The notes under the pieces: generated by a model
What the model was told of the DNA's origin: nothing
Databases searched by the model: none
Seen by the model: only the letters and a program-made list of their open reading frames with translations
Origin: a bacterium
GTDB lineage: Bacteria; JAMCPX01
Length of the DNA: 28,749 bases
Direction of reading: 5' to 3'
Assembly: GCA_021787665.1 (NCBI GenBank)
Contig: JAJYLN010000026.1
Span: forward strand, 1-28,749
Position numbers and translations under genes: made by a program
Shown here: positions 1 to 9,135 of the stretch, in pieces
Position numbering within the stretch: the stretch's first letter is position 1
Layout: every line of letters starts with the position of its first letter

Positions 1-93
1 CAGCGAAGAGCCTACGGACTAAAAGATCCTGAATACTTCCAGCTAAAAGTCCTGACTTGTATGCTGCCACCTCTCGACTACAAAAAAACCTGA
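1..93 (+). CDS. ISL3-family transposase, C-terminal fragment (runs off left edge)
   Basis: An open frame enters from the left edge and stops at TGA 91-93, giving the last 30 residues of a protein. The stretch RRAYGLKDPEYFQLKVL matches the conserved C-terminal style of ISL3 (IS204/IS1001/IS1096/IS1165) DDE transposases, which commonly end in an R-x-A/G-Y-G-(F/L)-(R/K)-(D/N) block followed by (F/Y)-F-x-L-K. The catalytic DDE residues lie outside the window. The frame ends 29 bp before the proposed IS tip at 122, as expected for the 3' end of a compact IS. Whether the full transposase is intact cannot be judged. Confidence 0.65.
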   Translation, partial: QRRAYGLKDPEYFQLKVLTCMLPPLDYKKT

Positions 94-122
94 AATTCAC
101 CCACTCGGTAAGGAGAAGAACC
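1..122 (+). mobile_element. Right end of an ISL3-like insertion sequence (partial)
   Basis: This is the terminal part of an insertion sequence whose body lies left of the window. It holds the last codons of a transposase (1-93) and then about 29 bp of non-coding end sequence. Read inward from position 122 on the minus strand, the end is GGTTCTTCTCCTTACCGAG. This resembles the GGCTCTTC-type inverted-repeat tips known for ISL3-family elements. The helicase gene on the other strand loses its family-like sequence exactly at 122/123, which fixes the boundary. ISL3 elements usually make 8-bp target duplications, so AGAATTTG at 123-130 is the predicted copy; its partner would be off the window. The family assignment is from memory of the IR and protein style, not from a search. 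Confidence 0.7.
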
Positions 123-2170
123 AGAATTTGTTTGTATAATTGAATGTCCTGTTCAATGTGCTTCTGCAATCGTTCTTTATCGAAGTCGGCAATTTGGTAC
201 GTTTTAGAAACTTCTGCCAAAGCGTCGATTAAATCCATCTCTTCTTCTGCATTCGGATCATAAAGAATTTGTTGTGCATCTTCACCTGCTGGAACAATTC
301 CTTTGGATAATGCAGTCAAAAACCTCTCATGGATAGCAAGTAAATTTTTGACTGTTTCCCGAAATGCAAAAACGCTCGATTCAAAGCGTTTAAACAATAG
401 GATCCTGATCAGGCCGTGAAGATTAGCTCCTGCCCGATGCAGTTTTGCGTATGGCTCCTGCCTTTGTTTTTCTTTATTTACATAATGCCATAAGCCATAA
501 CGTGCATAGGTAAGCTCGTCTTTGGGTGGCGTATCTGTTTGTTGTTTCCGTGCCTTGCCAAGATACCTGCGTAATTCTTTGTAAAGACCCTGGTATGTAT
601 CTTCAATGCTATATTCAATTGTCTCGAGCTCCCGCTTTGGAAAGAATTGGTGTTTTCCTGCCACAAGTACATATGCTTTTTTAACTCCGTCCAAATATTC
701 TTTAAAACATGATGGATCGATTTGTTGATGTGTCTGAGCATCAAAACCATACCAGCGTAGAATATGATTCCTGGTTCTACGGATCAAAAGGTTTGATAAG
801 AGGTCTTGTAATCTTTTCTCGCCCTTTTCGATAAGCCGGAAGTATTGTTTTAAATCAGGCGGATCTATTGGCAGAGTAGTCTTATCATCTTGATGGAAAA
901 GTTTAATCTGATTGTATACATCCCATGCACTTTTATTACGCGGCGTTGCAGTAAGAAAACAGCATCGCTTGTCTTTCGATAAAAATGATTGCAATATCTT
1001 ATATCTCTGTGTTTCAGGATACCTAAAGTTATGACTTTCATCGATGAGTACAAAATCGCGATCTCTATATTTAACATCTTCCAGTAAAAAGTTGCGTGTT
1101 TCATCCTCACTTTCTTTTAAATAGCCGGAAGAAAGAACACGGGCATTGAGCTGGTATACTTCATTGTAACTTTCCCACATGTCAACCAAGGGAGCGGGAC
1201 AAATAATCAGCGGTCTTGCATGTTCTGTTCTCTCAAAGTGTTTTATAATAGCTGTACCGATATAGGATTTTCCCAGCCCGACGACGTCGGAAACAAATGC
1301 ACCATGGTTGTCCTTGATGATTTGTATAGCCTGTTTCACCGCAGTCTTCTGGAAATCAGCAAGCTGCTTAATTATCTCATCGTCCCAAAGGGTTTCTTTT
1401 TCTTCTTCACCTTCAATGCGGTCACTGACCAGGGAATAAAGGGCTTTCATATAAATATCGTATGGTCTGGCAGGCGCAATTGCCCACGACTGTTTCATTT
1501 CATGCATCAAGGATTCATCAAAATCCTGCGACTCATCCCATAAGGTATCAAACCATTTAACAAGCTCCGTATGGTTGTCATTGCCTTGCACAACCACATT
1601 CAATTCGGTGTTGTGTGTCACGCCGGACAGGGTAAGATTTGAAGAACCTACTATCGCTATGCCCTTTTCATGCCTGTCGACCTTTTTGCCGGAATGGTCG
1701 TAAACATTTCCATAATCAAAGATATAAGCTTTTGCGTGGAAATGCCCATTGGTATAGATTCTTACTTTAAGCCGTTTTTCTTCGATCATCTGCACAAGAG
1801 TTTTGACGAGTAACTCGCTTTCATCAGTCTGATCCATAAGCTCTACCGAACCCCTGATGTTTTCTGCAACTTTGTCACTCATTGGCTTCATCTCTATCCG
1901 CTTGGGATGGGCTTGCCTATCAACCGTATCAGCTACCATTTCAAGTCTGCGGTAACCCTCTGCAAGTTGCTCAAGAGTTTGACTGTTGGTTGTATTGCCA
2001 ATCAGAAGACGCAGCTCCTTAACCCCTGCAAGCTTGGCAGAAATACTCGTCAGTCCGGACAAAAAGAAATACCCCACGGCAAACCGTGCTGACGCGGTCG
2101 AGCCGAGAATCCGATTGATATGATCAACCAGCTTTTCTTCTCGATTATCTATTATATCGTGTGTAGGCAT
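123..2170 (-). pseudogene. PLD-nuclease/SNF2-type helicase fusion, truncated by an IS
   Basis: The gene starts at ATG 2170 and stays open to the IS junction (682 codons). Residues 1-200 form a phospholipase D-like domain with HAKAY (145-149) and GSSNL (175-179), half of an HKD nuclease site. Residues about 270-480 form the first RecA lobe of a superfamily 2 helicase, with Walker A VVGLGKS (about 296-302), DESH (377-380) and TATP (407-410). The helical region that usually precedes the second lobe follows. At 122/123 the sequence switches into an ISL3-like element, so the second helicase lobe with motifs IV-VI is missing. The frame continues open for about 40 IS-encoded residues to the window edge, so a fused, truncated protein is possible. 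The gene lies downstream of an adenine methyltransferase on the same strand, so it is probably the restriction/translocation partner. It is AT-rich compared with the chromosome. Loss of function is inferred. Confidence 0.8.
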
Positions 2171-2174
2171 TCTT

Positions 2175-2183
2175 ATTATTTTT
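2175..2183. repeat. Left 9-bp target-site duplication of the MITE-like element
   Basis: ATTATTTTT directly flanks the left terminal inverted repeat and is repeated exactly at 2356-2364 beside the right one. A perfect 9-bp direct repeat immediately outside matching inverted repeats is the footprint of transposition. Confidence 0.8.
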
Positions 2184-2355
2184 CACTACTGTCCCAATGT
2201 TATATTATCAAAGCACCCTACGCTATTAAAAACAATAGATTAGAGAGCCAAAATATTTTTTTTAAGTTCAAATCGATAAATACTTTTTTGCCTGATTTAT
2301 CTATTGACTTCTAATAGGTTACTATACTTTTAGTAATAACAGTTGGACAGTAGTG
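2184..2355. mobile_element. 172-bp MITE-like element with terminal inverted repeats
   Basis: The ends 2184-2203 and 2336-2355 are inverted repeats that match at 18 of 20 positions, starting CACTACTGTCC on both inward reads. They are flanked by identical 9-bp copies of ATTATTTTT. The interior is about 130 bp, very AT-rich, and has no plausible coding frame, so this is a non-autonomous miniature element. It lies between the methyltransferase stop and the helicase start. Removing the element and one copy of the duplication leaves only 11 nt between the two genes. The parent IS family is not identified: the 9-bp duplication would suit several families, including IS4-type elements. It may alter expression of the downstream helicase gene by separating it from its upstream partner. 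Confidence 0.82.
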
Positions 2356-2364
2356 ATTATTTTT
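2356..2364. repeat. Right 9-bp target-site duplication of the MITE-like element
   Basis: ATTATTTTT is identical to 2175-2183. It overlaps the methyltransferase stop codon (TAA at 2365-2363 on the minus strand). The element therefore landed right at the gene end without changing the protein. Confidence 0.8.
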
Positions 2365-5300
2365 ATAAATTAATATTATAAGTTTTTTGTATAATTATAT
2401 TTAGTCGCTCTATAAGTCTATCTTCATCATTTTTGTATAATTTCCCTGTTTGTAGTTTTGAAACAATATCAATAATTTCTATTTCATCGAGATGAGATGG
2501 ACGAATAAAAGGAAGTTCCTCTAAAACATCAATATCTGTTTGCGCCATAGCTCTGTCAGTCTCTAATGAAATGATCCTATAATATCGATTCATAATTTGA
2601 CTGTTCAAAATAGCTACGATGATACGAATATCTATATCGGGATTTAACGAATTGCCAACATGAACATTGTTTAAACAATAAAAACCATCTGGATCGTAAG
2701 CGGCTATAAGAGAATCTTCTGTTTGTCTTATCAATAATTTAGGTTTACTATATTGTGCTTCTTTAAATCCTGATTTTAATTTTGACAAATCAAAATTTAG
2801 ATATTTACCACTGTAGTGAATCCTGTAAGGTAATATATCACCTCCCGAATTAATACCTCTATGCCATGTCTGGCCTTTTTTTATTTCTGCTACTATTGTT
2901 TCTTGACCTTGTAATCCTATAAGTCCTGAAGCAAATGAAATTATATTCCCTAATCTCTGAGCATTTTTTTCTATCCGTTCAACAAATACTTTATCTTGGA
3001 ATGAAAAAAATAACCGAAATCTGTTAAACTTAATATTTTCAAAATAACATTGTTCATAAGAGTAATCTTCCCAACTATGCTTAAGAAACATTTCAATGTT
3101 TTTACATAACCTTGTGTTGAGTTTAAATTCTTTAGTTGGACGCTTAACATGACAGGTAATTATGGTGGGCCTTCCGACAACACCAGACTCCCAGAAGTCT
3201 TCTTCAAACATAAATATTGATTTGATCTCAGCTATATCTAGAATACGACGACGCAGTTTACTAAAATATCGACCAAGAAGGTAACTATCTGGTGTAATAT
3301 ATATAGAGATGCCACCTGAACAATTCAAAGAAAGCCCTCGATCCATAAAAATAGCATACATACTTATTTTATATTCTGCAGATCTAACGTAATGTGTTTT
3401 TATCAAAGAAGCCCATCCTTTCTTTGAAGATTTATTACCTCTGAGGCCATAACTTACATACGGCGGATTGGCGATGACGATATCGAATCCGCCTTTTTCG
3501 ATAAATACTTCTGCAAAATCTACATGCCATATAAATGTAGGATGGCCTTCTGTATGGAAGTATTGGCGCCGTAAAGTATCGATATCTCCTTTCACTAAAA
3601 CTCTTTTTTGCCGTGCAAGCTGTTCTATTTCGCTTTTTGCTTTGGCAACCTTTGTTTTGAGTTCATCGAGTTCTTTTATCTGTTGTTCATGCTCTTCTTT
3701 TGCTTTGCGCTCTTTAGCTGACATCGTTGCTTCGCCGAATAATTGTGCTTGATAATGCGATAATTCATCAGTCTTCGCAATGATAAGCCGCTCGGCAAGG
3801 TCTGCCTGCTTGACAAGGATTTTTAATTCCAATCTGTGCTTCTCGTCGGTTTTGCTTTCCCGGAAGTATGATTGTTTATCAGCCTGAATTGATTCAATAA
3901 TTTGTTTTGTTTTTGCATCTGTTGCCATTTGATCAAGGTTCACAACATGACCAAAAAGCCGTTCAAGGAGGCTGTCTCCCTGTACAACGCGGTAGGATAA
4001 ATTAGGCAGGCTTGGGACTTCGCGTATTGCCTTATCAAAGGGGATATTTCGATCAACCTGATAATCCACTACCAATGAGAGCCATAATCTCAATTCACAA
4101 AGTCTGACCGCCTGTTCCTGAATGTCCACACCATAGAGACATGACTCAATGATCCTTTTTTTTAAATCATAATCATAATTGCGTTGAGCTAAGACGTCAG
4201 ATCCCTTACTGCTGAAATCCAATTTTGCGATGGTGGTAACCATTTCGTGGAGCATGCCCACTAAAAAAGCCCCTGAACCTACTGCTGGATCACAGACTTT
4301 GCAGTTATAAATGGAATGTATAAGACTTGCTGCCTCTGTATTTGTAAAGAGTGAGCGCAAACTGCTTATTTGTTCGTCATCAAGATGATCAGCCGGAGGT
4401 AGGGATATAAGTGTTTGTACCTTTTCTTTTACTACATCTGCCTTGTTCGAATCTTCTCCGGCAAGTTGTGTTACCAGATATTCCTTAAATGCCTCTTGAC
4501 ACATAAAATGTACGATAGGTCGGGGCGTATAGTAAGAACCGGTAATTTTACGGAGGTCTTTCTCCGGGTTTTTTTCAAGTTGAAGAATAAGGTTTTCAAA
4601 TATTTTTCCAAGCATTTCCGGATCAATAGCAACCTCAACATCGAGTGGAGTGTCTTCCGTTATGGTAAAATTGAACTTTTCAAGAAGGTCATCAAATATC
4701 ACCTTAAATGTTGCATTCTTAAGATGCAGGCGTGCCTGATTCAACCGTTCTATCTGTGTTTGCTTTATATCCTCTTCAAAAAGTCCACCATTCAAGAATG
4801 GCACGGAGCCAACGGTATTTATTTTTGTGTCTGCATTCGATAGAGTAAGAAATAGAGGATAAAGTATATCCGTGTAATAACTATTCCCTTGAGGATCCTT
4901 TTTCCAGTGTTCACGAAATCGGATATAAAGATAATCTGGTGATTGATCAAGCCAACCCTTTTTCTGAATGAAATATAAGAAGAGCATCCTATCAAGTAAT
5001 AACTGGGCAAGCTTGCCTGCATCCTTCTTAAGATTTTGAACCTGTTCAATATCCTCAATGACCTTATGATAAAGTTCTGCAAAGGTTTTAAAAAACTCTT
5101 TCTGTACGGCTTCGACATCAAATGCTTTGTCATGCGCTGCCTGGATATCCAGCGGCGAAATGCCAAATAAGCTTGGGTTGATGGACTCAGGATCAAGCAT
5201 GGCTATTCGCTCGGAAGCGGTGCGGAGCCGCTCTTCCGGACCTATGGTGATCCTTCTGAACAAGCGGCGCTTGCTGCTCTGTTCATCATATTTCACATTG

Positions 5301-5644
5301 AGAAAATGCCATCGATCCTGATGGCTGTTAGAGAATATAAAAAGAGTATAAGGATGCGTGTTCAGAAGTTTTGATACGATGGGACGCTCTTGCCCGATGA
5401 GCAACCGGTCCGATGCCAATCTTGAATAGATGATATGGAATTGATTGCCTGATCCACCGGCGGCGAACAATACCGGGTCTTCTGCCAAAGCCTTATTTGC
5501 TATATCCGAAAATCCGTGGCGGGAAAGAGGCTCATTGACCTGCTCATAGTTTAACTCTGTCCAGAACAGCCTTTTTAGAGGCTCCAGCCCTTTAAATTCA
5601 TTAAGAATATTAAGTACAGCCTCTTGCCCTCCTGAATTTGCCAT
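2363..5644 (-). CDS. Eco57I-type N6-adenine DNA methyltransferase (restriction-modification)
   Basis: This 1093-aa protein resembles the large Eco57I/TaqI-class adenine methyltransferases found in type IIG, BREX-like and other single-chain modification systems. GSYYTP (369-374) precedes the AdoMet-binding motif I CDPAVGSGAF (451-460). The catalytic motif IV is IVIANPPY (723-730, NPPY 726-729). A charged coiled-coil-like insert (about 600-680) sits between motifs I and IV, and the C-terminal third is probably the TaqI-like target recognition region. Residues 1-350 are the helical N-terminal part typical of this class; I see no clear nuclease motif there. The frame appears complete and intact. 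It is AT-rich relative to genes after 5751, which points to horizontal acquisition. The next gene downstream is the broken PLD-helicase, so this enzyme may now act as an orphan methylase. The target sequence cannot be predicted. Confidence 0.88.
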   Translation of the reverse strand: MANSGGQEAVLNILNEFKGLEPLKRLFWTELNYEQVNEPLSRHGFSDIANKALAEDPVLFAAGGSGNQFHIIYSRLASDRLLIGQERPIVSKLLNTHPYTLFIFSNSHQDRWHFLNVKYDEQSSKRRLFRRITIGPEERLRTASERIAMLDPESINPSLFGISPLDIQAAHDKAFDVEAVQKEFFKTFAELYHKVIEDIEQVQNLKKDAGKLAQLLLDRMLFLYFIQKKGWLDQSPDYLYIRFREHWKKDPQGNSYYTDILYPLFLTLSNADTKINTVGSVPFLNGGLFEEDIKQTQIERLNQARLHLKNATFKVIFDDLLEKFNFTITEDTPLDVEVAIDPEMLGKIFENLILQLEKNPEKDLRKITGSYYTPRPIVHFMCQEAFKEYLVTQLAGEDSNKADVVKEKVQTLISLPPADHLDDEQISSLRSLFTNTEAASLIHSIYNCKVCDPAVGSGAFLVGMLHEMVTTIAKLDFSSKGSDVLAQRNYDYDLKKRIIESCLYGVDIQEQAVRLCELRLWLSLVVDYQVDRNIPFDKAIREVPSLPNLSYRVVQGDSLLERLFGHVVNLDQMATDAKTKQIIESIQADKQSYFRESKTDEKHRLELKILVKQADLAERLIIAKTDELSHYQAQLFGEATMSAKERKAKEEHEQQIKELDELKTKVAKAKSEIEQLARQKRVLVKGDIDTLRRQYFHTEGHPTFIWHVDFAEVFIEKGGFDIVIANPPYVSYGLRGNKSSKKGWASLIKTHYVRSAEYKISMYAIFMDRGLSLNCSGGISIYITPDSYLLGRYFSKLRRRILDIAEIKSIFMFEEDFWESGVVGRPTIITCHVKRPTKEFKLNTRLCKNIEMFLKHSWEDYSYEQCYFENIKFNRFRLFFSFQDKVFVERIEKNAQRLGNIISFASGLIGLQGQETIVAEIKKGQTWHRGINSGGDILPYRIHYSGKYLNFDLSKLKSGFKEAQYSKPKLLIRQTEDSLIAAYDPDGFYCLNNVHVGNSLNPDIDIRIIVAILNSQIMNRYYRIISLETDRAMAQTDIDVLEELPFIRPSHLDEIEIIDIVSKLQTGKLYKNDEDRLIERLNIIIQKTYNINL

Positions 5645-5750
5645 GAGTCAGATTATTACTACATTTACCCGGGAAGTTCAATACAATCTCTGAGGACCAC
5701 CTATGTTTTACTTGCTGATCCCGGTGAACTCTGCTTAGACTGCTACGAAC

Positions 5751-6848
5751 ATGATAGATAGCACTGACATTCGCGATGACCTGTACTACTGGCTTGCGCT
5801 CAGGCGCGTGGAAGGTATCGGCGCTGTGTACTGCAAGAAGCTCATCGATGCCTTTCATGGTCCGAAGGCCGTATTCTCCGCATCGTCGGAGGAGCTACAG
5901 GGCGTCGGGGGCATTGCCGGGACACTGGCGGACAGGATCAAGGACTTCGGCGGTTTCGACGACGCTCAGAACGAGATCGAGAAGATACGGAAGGAAGGGA
6001 TCGGAATCGTGACGCTGACCGACGCGCGCTATCCGGCACTGCTGAAGCGGATAGCGGATCCGCCCCCTTTCCTGTACACGAAGGGACTCCCGGACACCCC
6101 GGTAGAACGATGCATAGCGGTGGTCGGTACCCGGTTCCCGTCTCCCTACGGCGGGCGGGTCACCGAGGACATCGTCCTGGAGCTCATCGCCCGGGGCTTT
6201 ACGATCGTGAGCGGTATGGCGAAAGGCGTCGACGCGGTCGCGCAGAGGACCGCGCTCCTGCACAAGGGCCACACCGTGGCGATATGGGGTACGGGCTTAG
6301 ACAGGGCGTACCCGGCCGAGAACGCCCGGCTCGCGCAGGACATCGCACGATATGGGCTCATACTGACCGAGTATCCGCTCGGCACGCCGCCTCTGGAGAC
6401 GAACTTCCCGGAGCGCAACCGGATCATCAGCGGCATGTCGCTGGCCGTGATCGTGACCGAGGCTTCGCTCAACAGCGGTACGATGATTACCGTATCGCAC
6501 GCACTGGACCAGGGCAGGGAGGTGTTTGCCGTGCCGGGTCCTATCGACGCGATGATGAGTCAGGGCACCAACAGGCTCATCAAGCAGGGCGGAGGCATGG
6601 TCGATACCGTCGATAGCCTTATCGCGGAACTGGAAGTGCTTGCGCCCCGGAGTCCCGCGCGGAGGGCCGATCTGCCCCGGGAACAGGCGGACGTGCTCTC
6701 GGCACTGGAAGCCGGCACCATGGACCTCGACACGTTGATCTCCCGGCTAAAAATTGACACGGCAAAAGTAATGAGTATCCTTACTGAGATGGAGTTGAAC
6801 GGCTTGGTGAAACAGTTGCCGGGCAAAAGATTTATGAGAATGGAGTGA
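5751..6848 (+). CDS. dprA: DNA processing protein DprA
   Basis: DprA (Smf) binds incoming single-stranded DNA during natural transformation and loads RecA. The 365-aa protein has an N-terminal helix-hairpin-helix region (about 15-75). A Rossmann-like fold follows, with VVGTRFPSPYG, the SGMAKGVDA block, PERNRIISGMS and the EASLNSGTMIT block, all DprA hallmarks. A C-terminal winged-helix domain ends in LPGKRFMRME. The first motif reads GTR where many relatives have GSR. The start ATG 5751 lies about 100 bp beyond the AT-rich island, and no strong ribosome site is visible. The stop TGA (6846-6848) lies 2 nt before the topA ATG, so the two genes are an operon, a common pairing in bacteria. It may serve general DNA handling if the host is not competent. 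Confidence 0.95.
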   Translation: MIDSTDIRDDLYYWLALRRVEGIGAVYCKKLIDAFHGPKAVFSASSEELQGVGGIAGTLADRIKDFGGFDDAQNEIEKIRKEGIGIVTLTDARYPALLKRIADPPPFLYTKGLPDTPVERCIAVVGTRFPSPYGGRVTEDIVLELIARGFTIVSGMAKGVDAVAQRTALLHKGHTVAIWGTGLDRAYPAENARLAQDIARYGLILTEYPLGTPPLETNFPERNRIISGMSLAVIVTEASLNSGTMITVSHALDQGREVFAVPGPIDAMMSQGTNRLIKQGGGMVDTVDSLIAELEVLAPRSPARRADLPREQADVLSALEAGTMDLDTLISRLKIDTAKVMSILTEMELNGLVKQLPGKRFMRME

Positions 6849-6850
6849 AC

Positions 6851-9100
6851 ATGCCCAAAACGAATACCGACAAGAAACGAGCAGAAAAATTCCTGATTAT
6901 CGTGGAATCGCCTGCCAAAACAAAAACCATAAAAAAATTTCTGGACAGCAAGTACGAAGTGGTCGCCTCAATGGGGCACATCATGGACCTGCCCAAGTCA
7001 AGGCTCGGTGTGGACATAGCGACCTTCACGCCGGAGTACGAGATGCTCAAGACCAAGATGAAGGTCGTAGCGGCCATCAAAAAGGCAGCACGGGGAGCGA
7101 GTACCGTGTACCTTGCCCCGGACCCGGACAGGGAGGGCGAGGCGATCGCATGGCACATAGCGGACGAGCTCACGAAGCAGAATGCGAAGATAACGATATA
7201 CAGGGTGATGTTCAACGAGATCACGCGGCAGGCCGTCCTCGAAGGCATCAAGAACCGCGGCGAGCTCAACAAGAAGATGTACGATTCGTACCTCGCACGG
7301 CGCATACTCGACAGGCTGGTCGGGTATCAGCTCAGCCCTTTGCTCTGGGACAAGGTCAGGAGGGGCCTGAGCGCAGGCAGGGTGCAGTCCGTAGCGGTGA
7401 GGCTCGTGTGCGACCGCGAGACCGAGCGTGAGGGCTTTGTTCCCCAGGAATACTGGTCGATCACCGGCAACTTTGCGACCCCGGGCAGGGATGTGTTCGA
7501 GGCAAAGCTTTTTTCCATAGACAACAAGCCCGTCGCTATCAATGACGCCGTGATCGCGACCTCACTCACCGACGAGATCAAAAAACAGCAATTTTCCGTT
7601 GCCGGCATCGAGCTGAAGGAAAGAAAATCATATCCTCTGCCACCGTTCATCACCAGCACATTGCAGCAGGAGGCCATAAAGAGACTGAGACTGACTGCCG
7701 ATAAGACCATGAAGATCGCACAGAAGCTCTACGAGGGCGTTGAGCTCGGCAAAGAAGGCCATACGGCGCTGATAACCTATATGAGGACGGACTCCGTCAG
7801 GATAGCGGACGAGGCACTGTCCGGCGTGCGGGGATACATCGACAGGGCGTACGGTAAAGCCTATCTGCCGGCATCCGCAAATCTGTACAAGAACAAAAAG
7901 TCAGCGCAGGACGCGCACGAGGCCATCAGGCCCACGCGGTTCGACCTTTCTCCCGACCGGGTGGAAAAATATCTTTCGGACCAGGAATATACGCTGTACA
8001 GGTTGATCTGGGAGCGGTTCATCGCAAGCCAGATGACGCCCGCGGTATTCAAGCAAATGATCGTGAGTGTGGCAGGCGGCAGGTTCGTGTTCAGGGCAAT
8101 CGGCTCGACCCTTGCGTTCGACGGCTATCTGAAAGTATACGACGAGCAGCGAGAAGAGGCATTGCTGCCGGTGCTGAACAATAAGGACGGCCTCGCCATA
8201 AAAGACATCGTGCCACACCAGCACTTTACCGAACCGCCGCCGCGGTACACGGAAGCTTCGCTCGTGAAGGAGCTCGAAGAAAAAGGGATCGGCAGGCCTT
8301 CGACCTATGCGGCGATACTCTTTACCATACAGCAGAGAGGATACGTGGTTAAGGAAGAAGGCAGGTTCGCGCCGACGGAACTCGGCAGGATTGTCACGGA
8401 CCTTTTGGTCAAGAACTTCCCTCAAATCCTCGACGTGGGATTTACCGCAGACATGGAGGACAAGCTGGACAACGTGGAAGAAGGCAACACAAACTACATC
8501 GAGATCCTGAAGTCGTTCTACGGGCCGTTCAAGCAGTTGTTGGCGAAGGCCGGCAAACAGATGATAAACATGAAGGCGACTGAGGAAAAGACGGACGTCG
8601 TCTGCGAGAAATGCGGATCGCCCATGGTAATAAAATGGGGACGGAACGGCATGTTTCTTGCGTGTTCCAACTACCCGCAATGCAAGAATACCAAGAACTT
8701 CAAAAAGGACGATACCGGGAAGATCATCGTGATCGAGAACGAGAAGTCTGACCAGACCTGCGACCGGTGCGGCGGTGCGATGCTCGTAAAGCGGGCGCGG
8801 GCCGGCGCACGCTTCCTCGGGTGCGAGAACTATCCGAAATGCAAGGGCACGAAGCCGTACACGATCGATGCGAGATGCCCGCTCTGTGGGGGGACCATCG
8901 CTGAGCGCTCCTCGAAAAAGGGGAGGCTGTTCTACGGCTGCACGAACTACCCGAAGTGCGACTTCGTATCGTGGAACAAGCCCGTGGCCGGGACCTGCCC
9001 GAAGTGCGGCTCGAAGTACCTCGTGGAGAAGTACTCGAAGAAAGACGGCATGGTTATCGGGTGCCCGAACAGGGACTGCGCTTTTGTGGAAAAGAAATGA
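6851..9100 (+). CDS. topA: DNA topoisomerase I (type IA)
   Basis: Topoisomerase I relaxes negative supercoils by cutting one strand through a tyrosine. The N-terminal Toprim domain shows FLIIVESPAKTKTIKKFL and the acidic DPDREGE motif. The active tyrosine is in ITYMRTDS (about Tyr310, near Tyr319 of E. coli). Four C-terminal zinc ribbons of the CxxCG...CxxyPxC type run from about residue 585 to the end (CEKCG, CDRCG, CPLCG, CPKCG). A GTG at 6845 would add two codons. I chose ATG 6851 because GGAG at 6842-6845 lies 5 nt upstream of it as a ribosome site. At about 749 aa it is somewhat shorter than E. coli TopA. It follows dprA almost without a gap. Confidence 0.96.
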   Translation: MPKTNTDKKRAEKFLIIVESPAKTKTIKKFLDSKYEVVASMGHIMDLPKSRLGVDIATFTPEYEMLKTKMKVVAAIKKAARGASTVYLAPDPDREGEAIAWHIADELTKQNAKITIYRVMFNEITRQAVLEGIKNRGELNKKMYDSYLARRILDRLVGYQLSPLLWDKVRRGLSAGRVQSVAVRLVCDRETEREGFVPQEYWSITGNFATPGRDVFEAKLFSIDNKPVAINDAVIATSLTDEIKKQQFSVAGIELKERKSYPLPPFITSTLQQEAIKRLRLTADKTMKIAQKLYEGVELGKEGHTALITYMRTDSVRIADEALSGVRGYIDRAYGKAYLPASANLYKNKKSAQDAHEAIRPTRFDLSPDRVEKYLSDQEYTLYRLIWERFIASQMTPAVFKQMIVSVAGGRFVFRAIGSTLAFDGYLKVYDEQREEALLPVLNNKDGLAIKDIVPHQHFTEPPPRYTEASLVKELEEKGIGRPSTYAAILFTIQQRGYVVKEEGRFAPTELGRIVTDLLVKNFPQILDVGFTADMEDKLDNVEEGNTNYIEILKSFYGPFKQLLAKAGKQMINMKATEEKTDVVCEKCGSPMVIKWGRNGMFLACSNYPQCKNTKNFKKDDTGKIIVIENEKSDQTCDRCGGAMLVKRARAGARFLGCENYPKCKGTKPYTIDARCPLCGGTIAERSSKKGRLFYGCTNYPKCDFVSWNKPVAGTCPKCGSKYLVEKYSKKDGMVIGCPNRDCAFVEKK

Positions 9101-9135
9101 GCTTGGGAACGGGCGTGCATAAACCCAGATAGCAC

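Noticed and set aside
2120-2314. 64-codon plus-strand frame across the helicase start and MITE
   Set aside because: It lies mostly inside the AT-rich element, has low-complexity composition, and overlaps the real helicase start on the other strand.
2304-2328. TTGACT ... TATACT promoter-like pair on the plus strand in the MITE
   Set aside because: The spacer is only 13 nt and no plus-strand gene follows. In such AT-rich sequence the match is probably chance.
123-5644. Calling the island a DISARM or BREX system
   Set aside because: The hallmark genes (DUF1998-type drmB, brxC/pglZ-like) are not in the window. Methylase plus PLD-helicase alone is not enough for either name.
7901-8680. 259-codon antisense frame within topA
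   Set aside because: It is a mirror frame of a clearly conserved gene in GC-rich DNA, with an arginine/histidine-rich composition and no recognisable domain.
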